A program made the translations under genes and the position numbers. A stretch of DNA of 32,410 nt from Candidatus Ventrimonas merdavium (GTDB lineage: Bacteria > Bacillota > Clostridia > Lachnospirales > Lachnospiraceae): the NCBI GenBank assembly GCA_018715565.1, contig DVLJ01000201.1:1-32410 (forward strand). Reading direction: 5' to 3'. The notes beneath the pieces are model-generated. The model was given only the letters and a program-made list of their open reading frames with translations, did no database searches and had not been told where the DNA came from. Shown here one piece after another: positions 24,169-31,136 of this stretch (the stretch's first letter is position 1; every line of letters starts with the position of its first letter).

Positions 24169-25200
24169 CTACAGGATCCCCAGCAGGTTCTGCATCCCCA
24201 GGCTCACCGCCGCAATGGCTGCCCAGCAGCACAGTCCCATGAAGATCGCCTTCCCGCCGGTGCGGATCATCTTTACCAGATCTGTGTTCAGCCCGATGGC
24301 CGCCATAGCCATGATGATAAAGAACTTAGACAGCTCTTTCAGCGGAGCGAAGGCCGACGCCTCGATCCCTGCCGCCACCGCCGCCGTGGTGATCACAGAA
24401 GCCAGCAGGAAAAACAGGATGAAGAACGGGAACACCTTCTTGAGCTGGAAGTTCCCCTGACCGGAGCCAGCCGCTTCCTTTTTCGTTTTGGCCGTTCTCC
24501 ACAGGGCCAGGACCAAAGTGATCGGGATGATGGCCAGGGTTCTGGTCAGCTTGACGATCGTGGCCGTGTCCAGGGTATTGGCTCCCGGGTGCATCCCATC
24601 CCAGGCTGTGGCCGCAGCAGTCACGGAAGATGTATCATTCACCGCCGTTCCCGCGAACAGGCCGAATCCGGCATTCGATAAGCCCAGGACGCTTCCCAGA
24701 GTGGGGAAGATCAGGGCGGCGATCACGTTGAACAGAAAGATCACGGAGATGGCCTGAGCGATCTCCTCATCGTCCGCATCGATCACCGGCGCCGTAGCCG
24801 CGATGGCGGAGCCGCCGCAGATAGAGGAGCCGACTCCCACCAGGGTGGAAATGTTGGCCGGCATCTTCATCAGCCGGTACAGTCCGTAGGACACCACCAG
24901 GGAGGTGGTGATCGTAGACAGGATGATCGGCAGGGAGGCCGCCCCTACCCGGGCGATCTCCGATAGGTTCATGCCAAAGCCCAGCAAGATGACTGCATAC
25001 TGCAGGATCTTTTTTGATGTATACTGGATCCCCGCCTTCGTGCGGTCCTTCTCCCTCCAGATCATGGTGAGCACCATGCCGCACAGGATCGCGAATACCG
25101 GTCCTCCGATGATGGGAAATTGTTTTCCCAGAAGCCAGCAGGGCAGGGCGATCGCCAGACATAACAGTACGCCCGGTCCTAATGTTTTCAGCTTTTCCAT
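24169..25200 (-). CDS. yeiH: YeiH/UPF0324-family putative sulfate (sulfite) exporter
   Basis: ATG 25200 is preferred because GGAGG lies 5 nt upstream; ATG 25251 has no ribosome site. The 343-residue product has about ten hydrophobic segments and the family stretches [49 protein letters not shown] and AAIGLNTDL. YeiH proteins are annotated as sulfate exporters, and E. coli yeiH is beside the LysR gene yeiE, the same pairing as here. It has its own minus-strand promoter (25263-25291) with an inverted repeat over it. Confidence 0.88.
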   Translation of the reverse strand: MEKLKTLGPGVLLCLAIALPCWLLGKQFPIIGGPVFAILCGMVLTMIWREKDRTKAGIQYTSKKILQYAVILLGFGMNLSEIARVGAASLPIILSTITTSLVVSYGLYRLMKMPANISTLVGVGSSICGGSAIAATAPVIDADDEEIAQAISVIFLFNVIAALIFPTLGSVLGLSNAGFGLFAGTAVNDTSSVTAAATAWDGMHPGANTLDTATIVKLTRTLAIIPITLVLALWRTAKTKKEAAGSGQGNFQLKKVFPFFILFFLLASVITTAAVAAGIEASAFAPLKELSKFFIIMAMAAIGLNTDLVKMIRTGGKAIFMGLCCWAAIAAVSLGMQNLLGIL

Positions 25201-25262
25201 AGGTTCCTCCATTCCGTTTTCATTGTCCGTTTTAATTACCAGTTTTTTCATTTTCAGGGAAT

Positions 25263-25291
25263 AGTATACATGAGCTAAACGATCATGTAAA
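25263..25291 (-). promoter_or_regulatory. Promoter of the yeiH-flavoprotein unit
   Basis: On the minus strand TTTACA (25286-25291), 17-bp spacer and TATACT (25263-25268), five of six matches in each hexamer. Confidence 0.65.
25267..25289. promoter_or_regulatory. Inverted repeat TACATG-N11-CATGTA
   Basis: Perfect 6-bp arms with an 11-bp spacer span the -35 to -10 region of the yeiH promoter. A likely binding site of the divergent LysR regulator. Confidence 0.5.
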
Positions 25292-25308
25292 ATTATGTAT
25301 TTTTATGT

Positions 25309-25314
25309 TATAAT
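25309..25314 (+). promoter_or_regulatory. -10 element of the YeiE-like LysR gene
   Basis: TATAAT in very AT-rich DNA. The hexamer 17 bp upstream (TGTAAA) is a poor -35, consistent with an activated or weak promoter. Confidence 0.4.
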
Positions 25315-25327
25315 AAATTTACATTAT

Positions 25328-25390
25328 GGTTTTTGAAGCTTTCCGGTTTTTAAAATCTTCCGATTTTTGAAGTTCTCAGATTTTGAAGAT
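25328..25390 (+). repeat. Tandem 17-bp repeat in the LysR leader (about 3.7 copies)
   Basis: GGTTTTTGAAG (25328), GGTTTTTAAAA (25345), GATTTTTGAAG (25362) and GATTTTGAAG (25379) start at exact 17-bp intervals, followed by pyrimidine-rich linkers. The array lies between the -10 and the ribosome site of the LysR gene, so it would be in the transcribed leader. Confidence 0.7.
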
Positions 25391-25422
25391 AACAGGATCT
25401 ACCCAAAGGAGGAACAAATCAC

Positions 25423-26415
25423 ATGTTGGATTTTCGCGTCGAGACCTTCCTGACGGTCTGCCAGACCATGAACTTTACCGAGGCTGCCCGGCTGCTGCAC
25501 ATCACCCAGCCCGCCGTATCCCAGCATATCCACGGGCTGGAAAAGCAGTTTGACGCGGTATTTTTCCAATACGAAGGGAAACGGCTGTCTTTAACAGCCG
25601 CCGGCCAGCTGTTCTACCGGACGGCCCTGGCAATGCGCCACGATGTGGACCATCTAAAGCAGCAGCTCAGCCAGGTGGACGCAGCCCCGGTACTAAACTT
25701 CGGCGCCACCCTGACGGTGGGCGAATACATCATGCCGCCCATGCTCCTGCGGCTTTTAAAGACCCGCCCGGAGGTACGGCTCCGCATGCTGGTGGAGAAC
25801 ACGGATGTGCTCCTGAAGCTGCTGAACCAGGGAGAGATCGACTTCGCCATTGTGGAGGGGTATTTCCCCCGGCAGACCTATGAGGGCCTGCCCTTCCGCA
25901 CAGAACGGTTCCTTCCTGTGTGTGCTCCCGGCGCGTTCCCGGCTGTTCCCACCGTCCCAGCTGTTTCCAGCGCCCTCACTATCCCTGCCGCTGTCCCCGC
26001 CGTCCCTGCTGCCCCTGCCAATGCTCCTGCCGTTCCTGCCGTCCCAGTCGTCCCAGCCAGTGCCCCCCTGCCTCTGGAAGCCCTCCTTTCCTGCCGCCTG
26101 CTGGTCCGGGAAGCCGGTTCCGGCACCCGGGAGATCCTGGAACGGTCCCTGCGGGAGCACAACCTGGCTCTGTCGGATTTCCCCAAGCTGACAGAGCTGG
26201 GCAATCTCAATGTCATCAAGACACTGGTCATGGCAGGCCTGGGGATCTCCTTCTGCTACGAATCTGTGGTCCGGGAGGAGCTGGCGGACGGACGGCTTCA
26301 GGAGATCCCGGTAGAAGGATTTCCCGTGACCCACGATTTCACGTTCCTGTGGCAGAAGGACAGCGTATTCTCAGAGTATTACCGGAGCGTGTTTGAGGCG
26401 CTCTGTCCAGGCTGA
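25423..26415 (+). CDS. LysR-family regulator, YeiE-like, with Ala/Pro/Val-rich insertion
   Basis: The 330-residue product has the LysR helix-turn-helix (FLTVCQTMNFTEAARLLHITQPAVSQHIHGLEKQ) after AAAGGAGG. The effector domain follows (LNFGATLTVGEYIMPPMLLRLL, GEIDFAIVEG, LLVREAGSGTREILE, AGLGISFCYE). Between the two effector subdomains, residues about 171-216 form a low-complexity stretch made almost only of Ala, Pro and Val (VPAVPA-type units). This is about 35-40 residues longer than the usual short linker there. It is divergent from a YeiH exporter, the same gene neighbourhood as E. coli YeiE, a sulfite-responsive LysR protein. Confidence 0.88.
   Translation: MLDFRVETFLTVCQTMNFTEAARLLHITQPAVSQHIHGLEKQFDAVFFQYEGKRLSLTAAGQLFYRTALAMRHDVDHLKQQLSQVDAAPVLNFGATLTVGEYIMPPMLLRLLKTRPEVRLRMLVENTDVLLKLLNQGEIDFAIVEGYFPRQTYEGLPFRTERFLPVCAPGAFPAVPTVPAVSSALTIPAAVPAVPAAPANAPAVPAVPVVPASAPLPLEALLSCRLLVREAGSGTREILERSLREHNLALSDFPKLTELGNLNVIKTLVMAGLGISFCYESVVREELADGRLQEIPVEGFPVTHDFTFLWQKDSVFSEYYRSVFEALCPG
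25933..26070 (+). repeat. Degenerate proline/valine/alanine-coding repeat inside the LysR gene
   Basis: A pyrimidine-rich array of GCCGTCCCT-like nonamers encodes the Ala/Pro/Val segment. The units are degenerate in third positions, suggesting an older expansion. Confidence 0.55.
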
Positions 26416-26502
26416 AGAGGCAGCTGCGCCGCTCCCCGTCCTTTGCCAGGCAGAGACCAACCGGGAGCTCTGCCGAGAACCTCATTTGTCGAAAAAGAAT
26501 GG

Positions 26503-26531
26503 TTGCTTCGCCCGGGAAAACTTTATATAAT
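26503..26531 (+). promoter_or_regulatory. Promoter of the Rpn-family gene
   Basis: TTGCTT (26503-26508), 17-bp spacer, TATAAT (26526-26531). It leaves a leader of about 118 nt before ATG 26656, in which I see no clear structure or gene. Confidence 0.6.
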
Positions 26532-26655
26532 ACAAGTATAGACACGAAGGATCTCCCACGGAAATGAAGCACAAAGGCTGAACATACGGACCGGATCCTT
26601 TCCTTGTTTATCATCTGCTTACGAAGGATAAAACACATGGAAAGGAGGAGGCCAT

Positions 26656-27642
26656 ATGGATAACAATGTGTCAAGTACGCCTTATGATGACGTGTTCCGG
26701 ACGTTGCTCACGGACTGCACGCATCTGATCATTCCCGTTATCAATGAAGTGTTTGGCGAACACTATTCCGGCGACGAACCGATCGGGCGGGAACAGAATG
26801 AGCACTTTTTCACCAAGCCAGATGGATCTCAGGAGGAACGGATCTCCGATTCCTGCCTCCGGATCCTGCAGAAGCGGTACCACATCGAATGTCAGAGCAG
26901 GCCGGATCAGACCATGGTCGTAAGGATGTTTGCCTACGACGTTCAGATCGCGCTTGCGGAGCATCAGCTGGAGGACCAGGTCCTGACCGTGGATTTTCCA
27001 GAGTCCGCAGTGCTGTATCTGCGTCATAACAGCCGGACGCCGGATGAACTGCTCATCCGGATCGTGACCAGGGGAGGGGAAGTCTCTTATGGGATCCCGG
27101 TCATCAAAGTGCAGACCTATCCCTTAGAGGAGATTTTTAAAAAGCGGCTGCTGTTTCTGCTTCCATTTTATATTTTCCGATATGAGAAGCAGTTTGCCGA
27201 GATGAAACAGAACCAGGAAAAGAGAGACCTGCTGAACCGGGACTACATCCAGATCCAGACATGGCTGACAGAACTGGAGGAGGCAGGAACTCTCGATAGT
27301 TATACAAAAGCAGCGATCATTGCGATGATCCGAAAAGTTGTTGAACATATCGCAAGGAAATATCCCACGGTGCAGGAAGGAGTGAATGCGGTTATGGGCG
27401 GAAAGGTACTGGATTATGAAGCGAAGCGGATCAAGCAGAGTGGGATTGAGGAAGGCCGGCTGGAGGGCCGCAAAGAAGGCCGCAAAGAGGGTCGGCTGGA
27501 GGGCCGGGAAGAAGGCCAGATAAGCGCACTTGCCTTATCCGTGAAAAATCTCATGGAAAATCTTTCCATGACGGCGGATGACGCCATGAAAGCCATGGGG
27601 ATATCCGAGTCCCTATGGCCAAAATTAAAAACCATGCTCTAA
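26656..27642 (+). CDS. Rpn/PD-(D/E)XK nuclease-family (transposase-like) protein
   Basis: The 328-residue product has the N-terminal YDDVFRTLLTD of the Rpn family, and nuclease-like residues Asp65 and E-C-Q (78-80, in YHIECQS). These are followed by RMFAYDVQIAL and a helical C-terminus. Residues about 264-288 are a run of EGR/KEG units, and the protein ends in a small helical domain (MTADDAMKAMGISES). Rpn proteins are PD-(D/E)XK nucleases that promote recombination; many members are called transposases although they have no terminal repeats. I see no inverted ends here. AAAGGAGGAGG precedes the start. Expressed from its own promoter. Confidence 0.82.
   Translation: MDNNVSSTPYDDVFRTLLTDCTHLIIPVINEVFGEHYSGDEPIGREQNEHFFTKPDGSQEERISDSCLRILQKRYHIECQSRPDQTMVVRMFAYDVQIALAEHQLEDQVLTVDFPESAVLYLRHNSRTPDELLIRIVTRGGEVSYGIPVIKVQTYPLEEIFKKRLLFLLPFYIFRYEKQFAEMKQNQEKRDLLNRDYIQIQTWLTELEEAGTLDSYTKAAIIAMIRKVVEHIARKYPTVQEGVNAVMGGKVLDYEAKRIKQSGIEEGRLEGRKEGRKEGRLEGREEGQISALALSVKNLMENLSMTADDAMKAMGISESLWPKLKTML
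27450..27522 (+). repeat. Short tandem repeat coding for EGR/KEG units
   Basis: Near-identical 12-bp units of the type GGCCGCAAAGAA encode the charged GRxEG run near the C-terminus of the Rpn protein. Such arrays are typical of this family's tail and can vary in number. Confidence 0.6.
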
Positions 27643-27717
27643 AGCGATATCAGGAACTGGCGAAAGCCCGATCCCCTTGCTTGATGCTGGGAAGAAAGGA
27701 AGAAAGAAATCCAAAAG

Positions 27718-27769
27718 AAGATCCTGCAGACCTTCCAAGTTCTAAGGAACTCTGATCCTGCAGGATCTT
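27718..27769. terminator. Terminator between the Rpn gene and the minus-strand small gene
   Basis: A perfect 12-bp stem AAGATCCTGCAG/CTGCAGGATCTT with an inner GTTC/GAAC pairing, followed on the plus strand by the T-rich CTCTTTGATTTT. Its right arm contains the self-palindrome GATCCTGCAGGATC. Confidence 0.7.
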
Positions 27770-27824
27770 CTCTTTGATTTTATAGGCTCAGGAAAGGAAT
27801 GATAGCAAGGATAGCACACTGTCG

Positions 27825-28067
27825 TCAGCCGATGCCCCTTTTTCTCTTATATCTATCAAGGATCCCCATGATCACGCCAAGCAGGAGCTTGATGCCCCCG
27901 CTAAGCAGCTGATGCCTCCCCAATGCGCTTATGCCCGCTTCCAGATCCGTCCCCACATACTGCTGGAACAAGTCTGTCCAGATCGTGAAAAAATGATAGA
28001 TATCCAGGGCTCCCCACACCAGGAACGCGATCCCCAGAGCCAAAAGCAGAGAAAAACGTCTGCCCAT
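27825..28067 (-). CDS. Small two-helix membrane protein, unknown function
   Basis: ATG 28067 is chosen because GGGAGG lies 7 nt upstream; this gives 80 residues (MGRRFSLLLALG...). The first hydrophobic segment (about 5-27) and the second (about 56-69) are separated by a loop containing YVGTDLEAGISALGRHQ, and the tail is basic (DRYKRKRGIG). I do not recognise a family. It lies 27 bp after the SRPBCC-fold gene in the same direction. Confidence 0.6.
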   Translation of the reverse strand: MGRRFSLLLALGIAFLVWGALDIYHFFTIWTDLFQQYVGTDLEAGISALGRHQLLSGGIKLLLGVIMGILDRYKRKRGIG

Positions 28068-28094
28068 GCAGCCACCTCCCAAGATAAACAGGGC

Positions 28095-28505
28095 TCAGCT
28101 CAGCAGCTCCTTCAGATCTCTGACAAATTGTTCCTGTTCCTTTTTCAGATAAGTCCTCTCGAACACGCTCTTACCCACCGGCCTTGTGGTCAGCTGCTTC
28201 GCCTCTGCATCTGCGGTCAGCCGGAGCTCCGTCCCGTCCGCCTTAGACGCCAGCGTAAACATCCAGCGTCCCTTCACATGGCTGTTCTCCAGATCCAGCT
28301 CCAGACGCTTCCCGGGCTCCGCTGCAGTGACCATAAACGCGGTCACATAACCGTCCTTGGTATGTTCCGTAAACTGCTTTTCCCCGTTCCGCTCAATCTG
28401 CTCTACATCGCTCCGCCATACAGGATAGCTCTCCACTGCAGACAGGGTTTCCCAGACCTTCTGGATCTCGCATGGGATGATCGCGCTGATCGTTGATGTG
28501 GTCAT
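28095..28505 (-). CDS. SRPBCC-superfamily (START-like) protein
   Basis: The 136-residue protein begins TTSTISAIIPCEIQKVWETLSAVESYPVWRSDVEQIE, the usual opening of SRPBCC/polyketide-cyclase-like proteins, with later strands GYVTAFMVTAAEPGKRLELDLE and RWMFTLAS. These helix-grip folds bind hydrophobic ligands. GGAGG lies 8 nt upstream. The ligand is unknown. It probably shares a transcript with the small membrane protein downstream. Confidence 0.8.
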   Translation of the reverse strand: MTTSTISAIIPCEIQKVWETLSAVESYPVWRSDVEQIERNGEKQFTEHTKDGYVTAFMVTAAEPGKRLELDLENSHVKGRWMFTLASKADGTELRLTADAEAKQLTTRPVGKSVFERTYLKKEQEQFVRDLKELLS

Positions 28506-28672
28506 ATTTCATTCCTCCTCTCCGATGGAAGTCCCGGCTGACCGCCGGACCAGACTCCGACGCTGTTATGCGCCGGTAAAATCCCGCTTAAGTTTCTGGT
28601 TCTATGATACCACATCCTGCCAGCTCAGATGTTACTTATCTCTTACATTTTCTTGAAAATCTATTTGGCCGC

Positions 28673-29578
28673 TCAGCCTATGGATCCTCTCCCGCCGGCC
28701 AGCACCGCCTCCTTCAGCTTCCTGGCCGCCGCGCTTAAAGGGCGCTGCCGGTCGTACACCAGGCAGACCTGCCGCTCCGGGATGGGCTCCTTCACCTGGA
28801 TCCGGACGATCGACCTTTGCCGAAGGGCCTCCTCTGCCATCGGCTCTGGCAGGAAGGCCAGCCCCAGCTCCGCCCGGACAAGGGGCAGGATCTGATCCGT
28901 GGTGGCCGCTTCCGTATCCGGCTCCAGCTCCAGCCCATGAGAGAGAAATACCTGCCGGTAGAACTGGTAGGTCATCGTCTCCTTCCCCAGGCAGATGAAT
29001 GGGTACTCCAGCAGCTCCGCCAGAGACAGCTGCTGGCTGCCCAGGGCCGTAAACGTCTTTCCTCCCACCAGGATCTCCCGAAAAGGCCGGAGCCGCACCT
29101 CCTGAAACGGCGGCTGCACGTCCGCCGGGGTGGTCACCACCGCCAGATCCACCTCCCCGTTCTTCAGGGACCGGAGCGCCTGGGGCGTGGAATGGTTGCT
29201 GATCTTCAGCCGGATCCCCGGATGCTCCATGTGGAACGCTCTCAGCTGGTCCAGAAGGTAGATGTTCAGGGCCGTTTCCGTAGCCCCGATGGAAATACTG
29301 CCGTGCTCCAGCCCGGTCCGGTCCGTCAGCTCCTCCTCCGCCGCCAGCAGCTGGGCCATGGCGGCGGACACCCGGATATACAGCCGTTCTCCCTCCGGCG
29401 TCAGGCGCACGCCCCGGTTGGTGCGGATGAACAGGGTACAGCCCACCTCCTGTTCCAGGAGGTTCATGGCCCGGGTGATGTTGGGCTGGCTGTTCCCCAG
29501 GGCGCGGGCCGCCTTGGTAAAATTGCCGTATTTCGCCACATAATAAAAGATCCGGTAATACTCAAAATTCACATCCAT
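28673..29578 (-). CDS. LysR-family regulator (divergent from purA-pyrB)
   Basis: The start at 29578 has AGGAG 7 nt upstream and gives 301 residues; the longer frame would read through a tandem repeat. The helix-turn-helix is MDVNFEYYRIFYYVAKYGNFTKAARALGNSQPNITRAMNLLEQEVG, followed by an effector domain (ISIGATETALNIYLLDQLRAF..., LGLAFLPEPMAEEAL). The DNA-binding helix contains Asn in SQPNITR where most LysR proteins have Ala/Val. It is divergent from purA-pyrB, whose promoter carries a LysR-type box centred about 64 bp upstream of the predicted start. LysR control of a purine and a pyrimidine gene is unusual. Confidence 0.9.
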   Translation of the reverse strand: MDVNFEYYRIFYYVAKYGNFTKAARALGNSQPNITRAMNLLEQEVGCTLFIRTNRGVRLTPEGERLYIRVSAAMAQLLAAEEELTDRTGLEHGSISIGATETALNIYLLDQLRAFHMEHPGIRLKISNHSTPQALRSLKNGEVDLAVVTTPADVQPPFQEVRLRPFREILVGGKTFTALGSQQLSLAELLEYPFICLGKETMTYQFYRQVFLSHGLELEPDTEAATTDQILPLVRAELGLAFLPEPMAEEALRQRSIVRIQVKEPIPERQVCLVYDRQRPLSAAARKLKEAVLAGGRGSIG

Positions 29579-29603
29579 GCTGGTTCTCCTGCATGCGGGT
29601 TTT

Positions 29604-29645
29604 CCTCCATACGAGCTAACCTCCATACGAGCTAACCTCCATGCG
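29604..29645. repeat. 16-bp tandem repeat in the LysR leader
   Basis: CCTCCATACGAGCTAA is present twice exactly (29604-29619, 29620-29635) with a third partial copy to 29645. On the minus strand every copy carries ATGGAGG, so ribosome-site-like sequences are duplicated ahead of the true start. Confidence 0.7.
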
Positions 29646-29674
29646 TTTTTCCCCCACTTCCGCCGCACCCAACC

Positions 29675-29691
29675 ATATCAATTCCTGATAT
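29675..29691. promoter_or_regulatory. LysR box of the purA-pyrB promoter
   Basis: ATATCA-N5-TGATAT is a perfect inverted repeat (T29678-N11-A29690). Its centre is about 64 bp upstream of the start predicted from the purA promoter, the usual place of a LysR recognition site. Confidence 0.6.
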
Positions 29692-29711
29692 CCAATATAA
29701 CAATAATAGCT

Positions 29712-29740
29712 TTTACATATTTCTATTCTCCCAGTATAAT
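29712..29740 (+). promoter_or_regulatory. Promoter of purA-pyrB
   Basis: TTTACA (29712-29717), 17-bp spacer and TATAAT (29735-29740). It leaves a leader of about 88 nt. Confidence 0.75.
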
Positions 29741-29781
29741 GGATTCCGGCAAAAAACACAAGGGAAAGGAGTGCACAGCGT

Positions 29782-29841
29782 ATGAGAATGGTCCAGAGAT
29801 CTAGAAACTCTCTGCAAAGAGAGGAGGGGTTCCTATGCTGA
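29782..29841 (+). CDS. Possible 19-residue leader peptide overlapping purA start
   Basis: ATG 29782 follows AAAGGAG by 10 nt, and the frame ends in TGA at 29839-29841, overlapping the purA ATG (29835) in another frame. The peptide is basic and polar (MRMVQRSRNS...). It could couple translation to purA, or be chance; no attenuator hairpin is obvious beyond a short CTCT/AGAG pairing. Confidence 0.3.
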   Translation: MRMVQRSRNSLQREEGFLC

Positions 29842-31136
29842 CGGCAGTGACCGGGATCAACTGGGGCGATGAGGGAAAGGGCCGTGTAGTGGACCTTCTG
29901 GCCGAAAAGGCAGATGTAGTGGTGCGCTATCAGGGCGGCAGCAACGCCGGCCATACGGTGGTGACAGACCAGGGCACGTTTGTCCTGAACCTGCTGCCCT
30001 CCGGCATCCTCCATCCAAACGTAGTCTGCGTCCTGGGCGACGGCATGGTGGTAGATCTAGAGCACCTTTCCAAAGAGATTGACGGGATCCGGAAGAAAGG
30101 GATCTCCGTCACGCCGGACAATCTGAAGCTGTCCGCCAGGGCCACCATCTCCATGCCCTGGCACCGGATCCAGGACGAGCTAGAGGAAGACCGGCTCTCC
30201 CAGAGCGGGGCTGCCTTCGGATCCACCCGCCGGGGGATCGCCTATGCCTACAGCGATAAATTCCGGAAAAAAACTCTGCGGCTGGGTGACCTGCTCCACC
30301 TGGAGGAACCGGCAGTGCAGAGCCGCCTACGGACCATGCTGGAGTCGAAGAACCTGGAGCTGTCCGGCTGTTACCATCAGGAGCCCATGTCCTTCCCAGC
30401 CCTGCTGGACTGGTGCCGGGCTCAGGCAGCACAATTTTCTGCCTACATATCCTGCACCGGCGCCTATCTGGAAAATGCCCTTTCCGCCGGGAAACGGGTG
30501 CTCCTGGAGGCTCAGCTGGGGGCTATGCGGGACATCGACTACGGCATTTTCCCGTATACCTCCAGTTCCTCCACCATTGCCGCCTACGGGCCCATCGGCG
30601 CCGGGATCCCTGGCCGGGCCCTGGATCATACGGCCGGAGTCCTGAAGGCCTACTCCACCTGCGTCGGGGCAGGCCCCTTTGTGGCAGAACGGGCCATGCC
30701 GGAAGCTTGGATGGAGCAGCTCCGCAGGCTCGGCGGAGAATACGGCGCGGCCACAGGACGGCCCCGGCGGGTAGGTCCCTTCGACGCCGTAGCCAGCCGG
30801 TACGGCCTCCAATGCCAGCACGCAGACCGTCTGGCCCTGACCAAGCTGGACGTGCTGAGCTCCATGAAGGAGATCCCGGTGATCACCGCCTACCGGCAGA
30901 ACGGGAATGAGACAGACCAGTTCGATCCGTTCTCTGATCTGGACGCCTGCACGCCGGTCATCCGGATGCTCCCCGGATGGGATCAGGATATCTCCCGCTG
31001 CCGCAGCTGGGAAGATCTGCCAAGGGAAGCCAGGGACTACGTAAACGTCCTGGAAGAGCTGTTGGGGCAAACGATCCCGTTTATTTCCGTAGGTGCGGAG
31101 CGGGGCGCTTACATCACGAAGGGAGAATGGTTATGA
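29835..31136 (+). CDS. purA: Adenylosuccinate synthetase
   Basis: The 433-residue enzyme joins IMP and L-aspartate with GTP to form adenylosuccinate. Catalytic motifs are seen: GDEGKG (11-16), SNAGHT with His40, [12 protein letters not shown], and a Firmicute-type region [15 protein letters not shown] in place of the GTTGRGIGPAY of enteric PurA. The aspartate loop reads GAATGRPRR (304-312) instead of GATTGRxRR, and the EGQ(L)G motif reads EAQLG (225-229), so this copy deviates at ordinarily strict places. The start follows AGGAGGGG. pyrB overlaps its stop (ATGA). Confidence 0.9.
   Translation: MLTAVTGINWGDEGKGRVVDLLAEKADVVVRYQGGSNAGHTVVTDQGTFVLNLLPSGILHPNVVCVLGDGMVVDLEHLSKEIDGIRKKGISVTPDNLKLSARATISMPWHRIQDELEEDRLSQSGAAFGSTRRGIAYAYSDKFRKKTLRLGDLLHLEEPAVQSRLRTMLESKNLELSGCYHQEPMSFPALLDWCRAQAAQFSAYISCTGAYLENALSAGKRVLLEAQLGAMRDIDYGIFPYTSSSSTIAAYGPIGAGIPGRALDHTAGVLKAYSTCVGAGPFVAERAMPEAWMEQLRRLGGEYGAATGRPRRVGPFDAVASRYGLQCQHADRLALTKLDVLSSMKEIPVITAYRQNGNETDQFDPFSDLDACTPVIRMLPGWDQDISRCRSWEDLPREARDYVNVLEELLGQTIPFISVGAERGAYITKGEWL

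Noticed and set aside
25328-25390. CRISPR array
   Set aside because: The 17-bp units are contiguous with no unique spacers and no cas genes are near.
25756-26334. Minus-strand Gly/Arg/Asp-rich frame
   Set aside because: It is the antisense shadow of the Ala/Pro/Val repeat in the LysR gene and has no ribosome site of its own.
26656-27642. Complete insertion sequence around the Rpn gene
   Set aside because: No terminal inverted repeats or target duplications were seen on either side; the hairpin at 27718 looks like a terminator.
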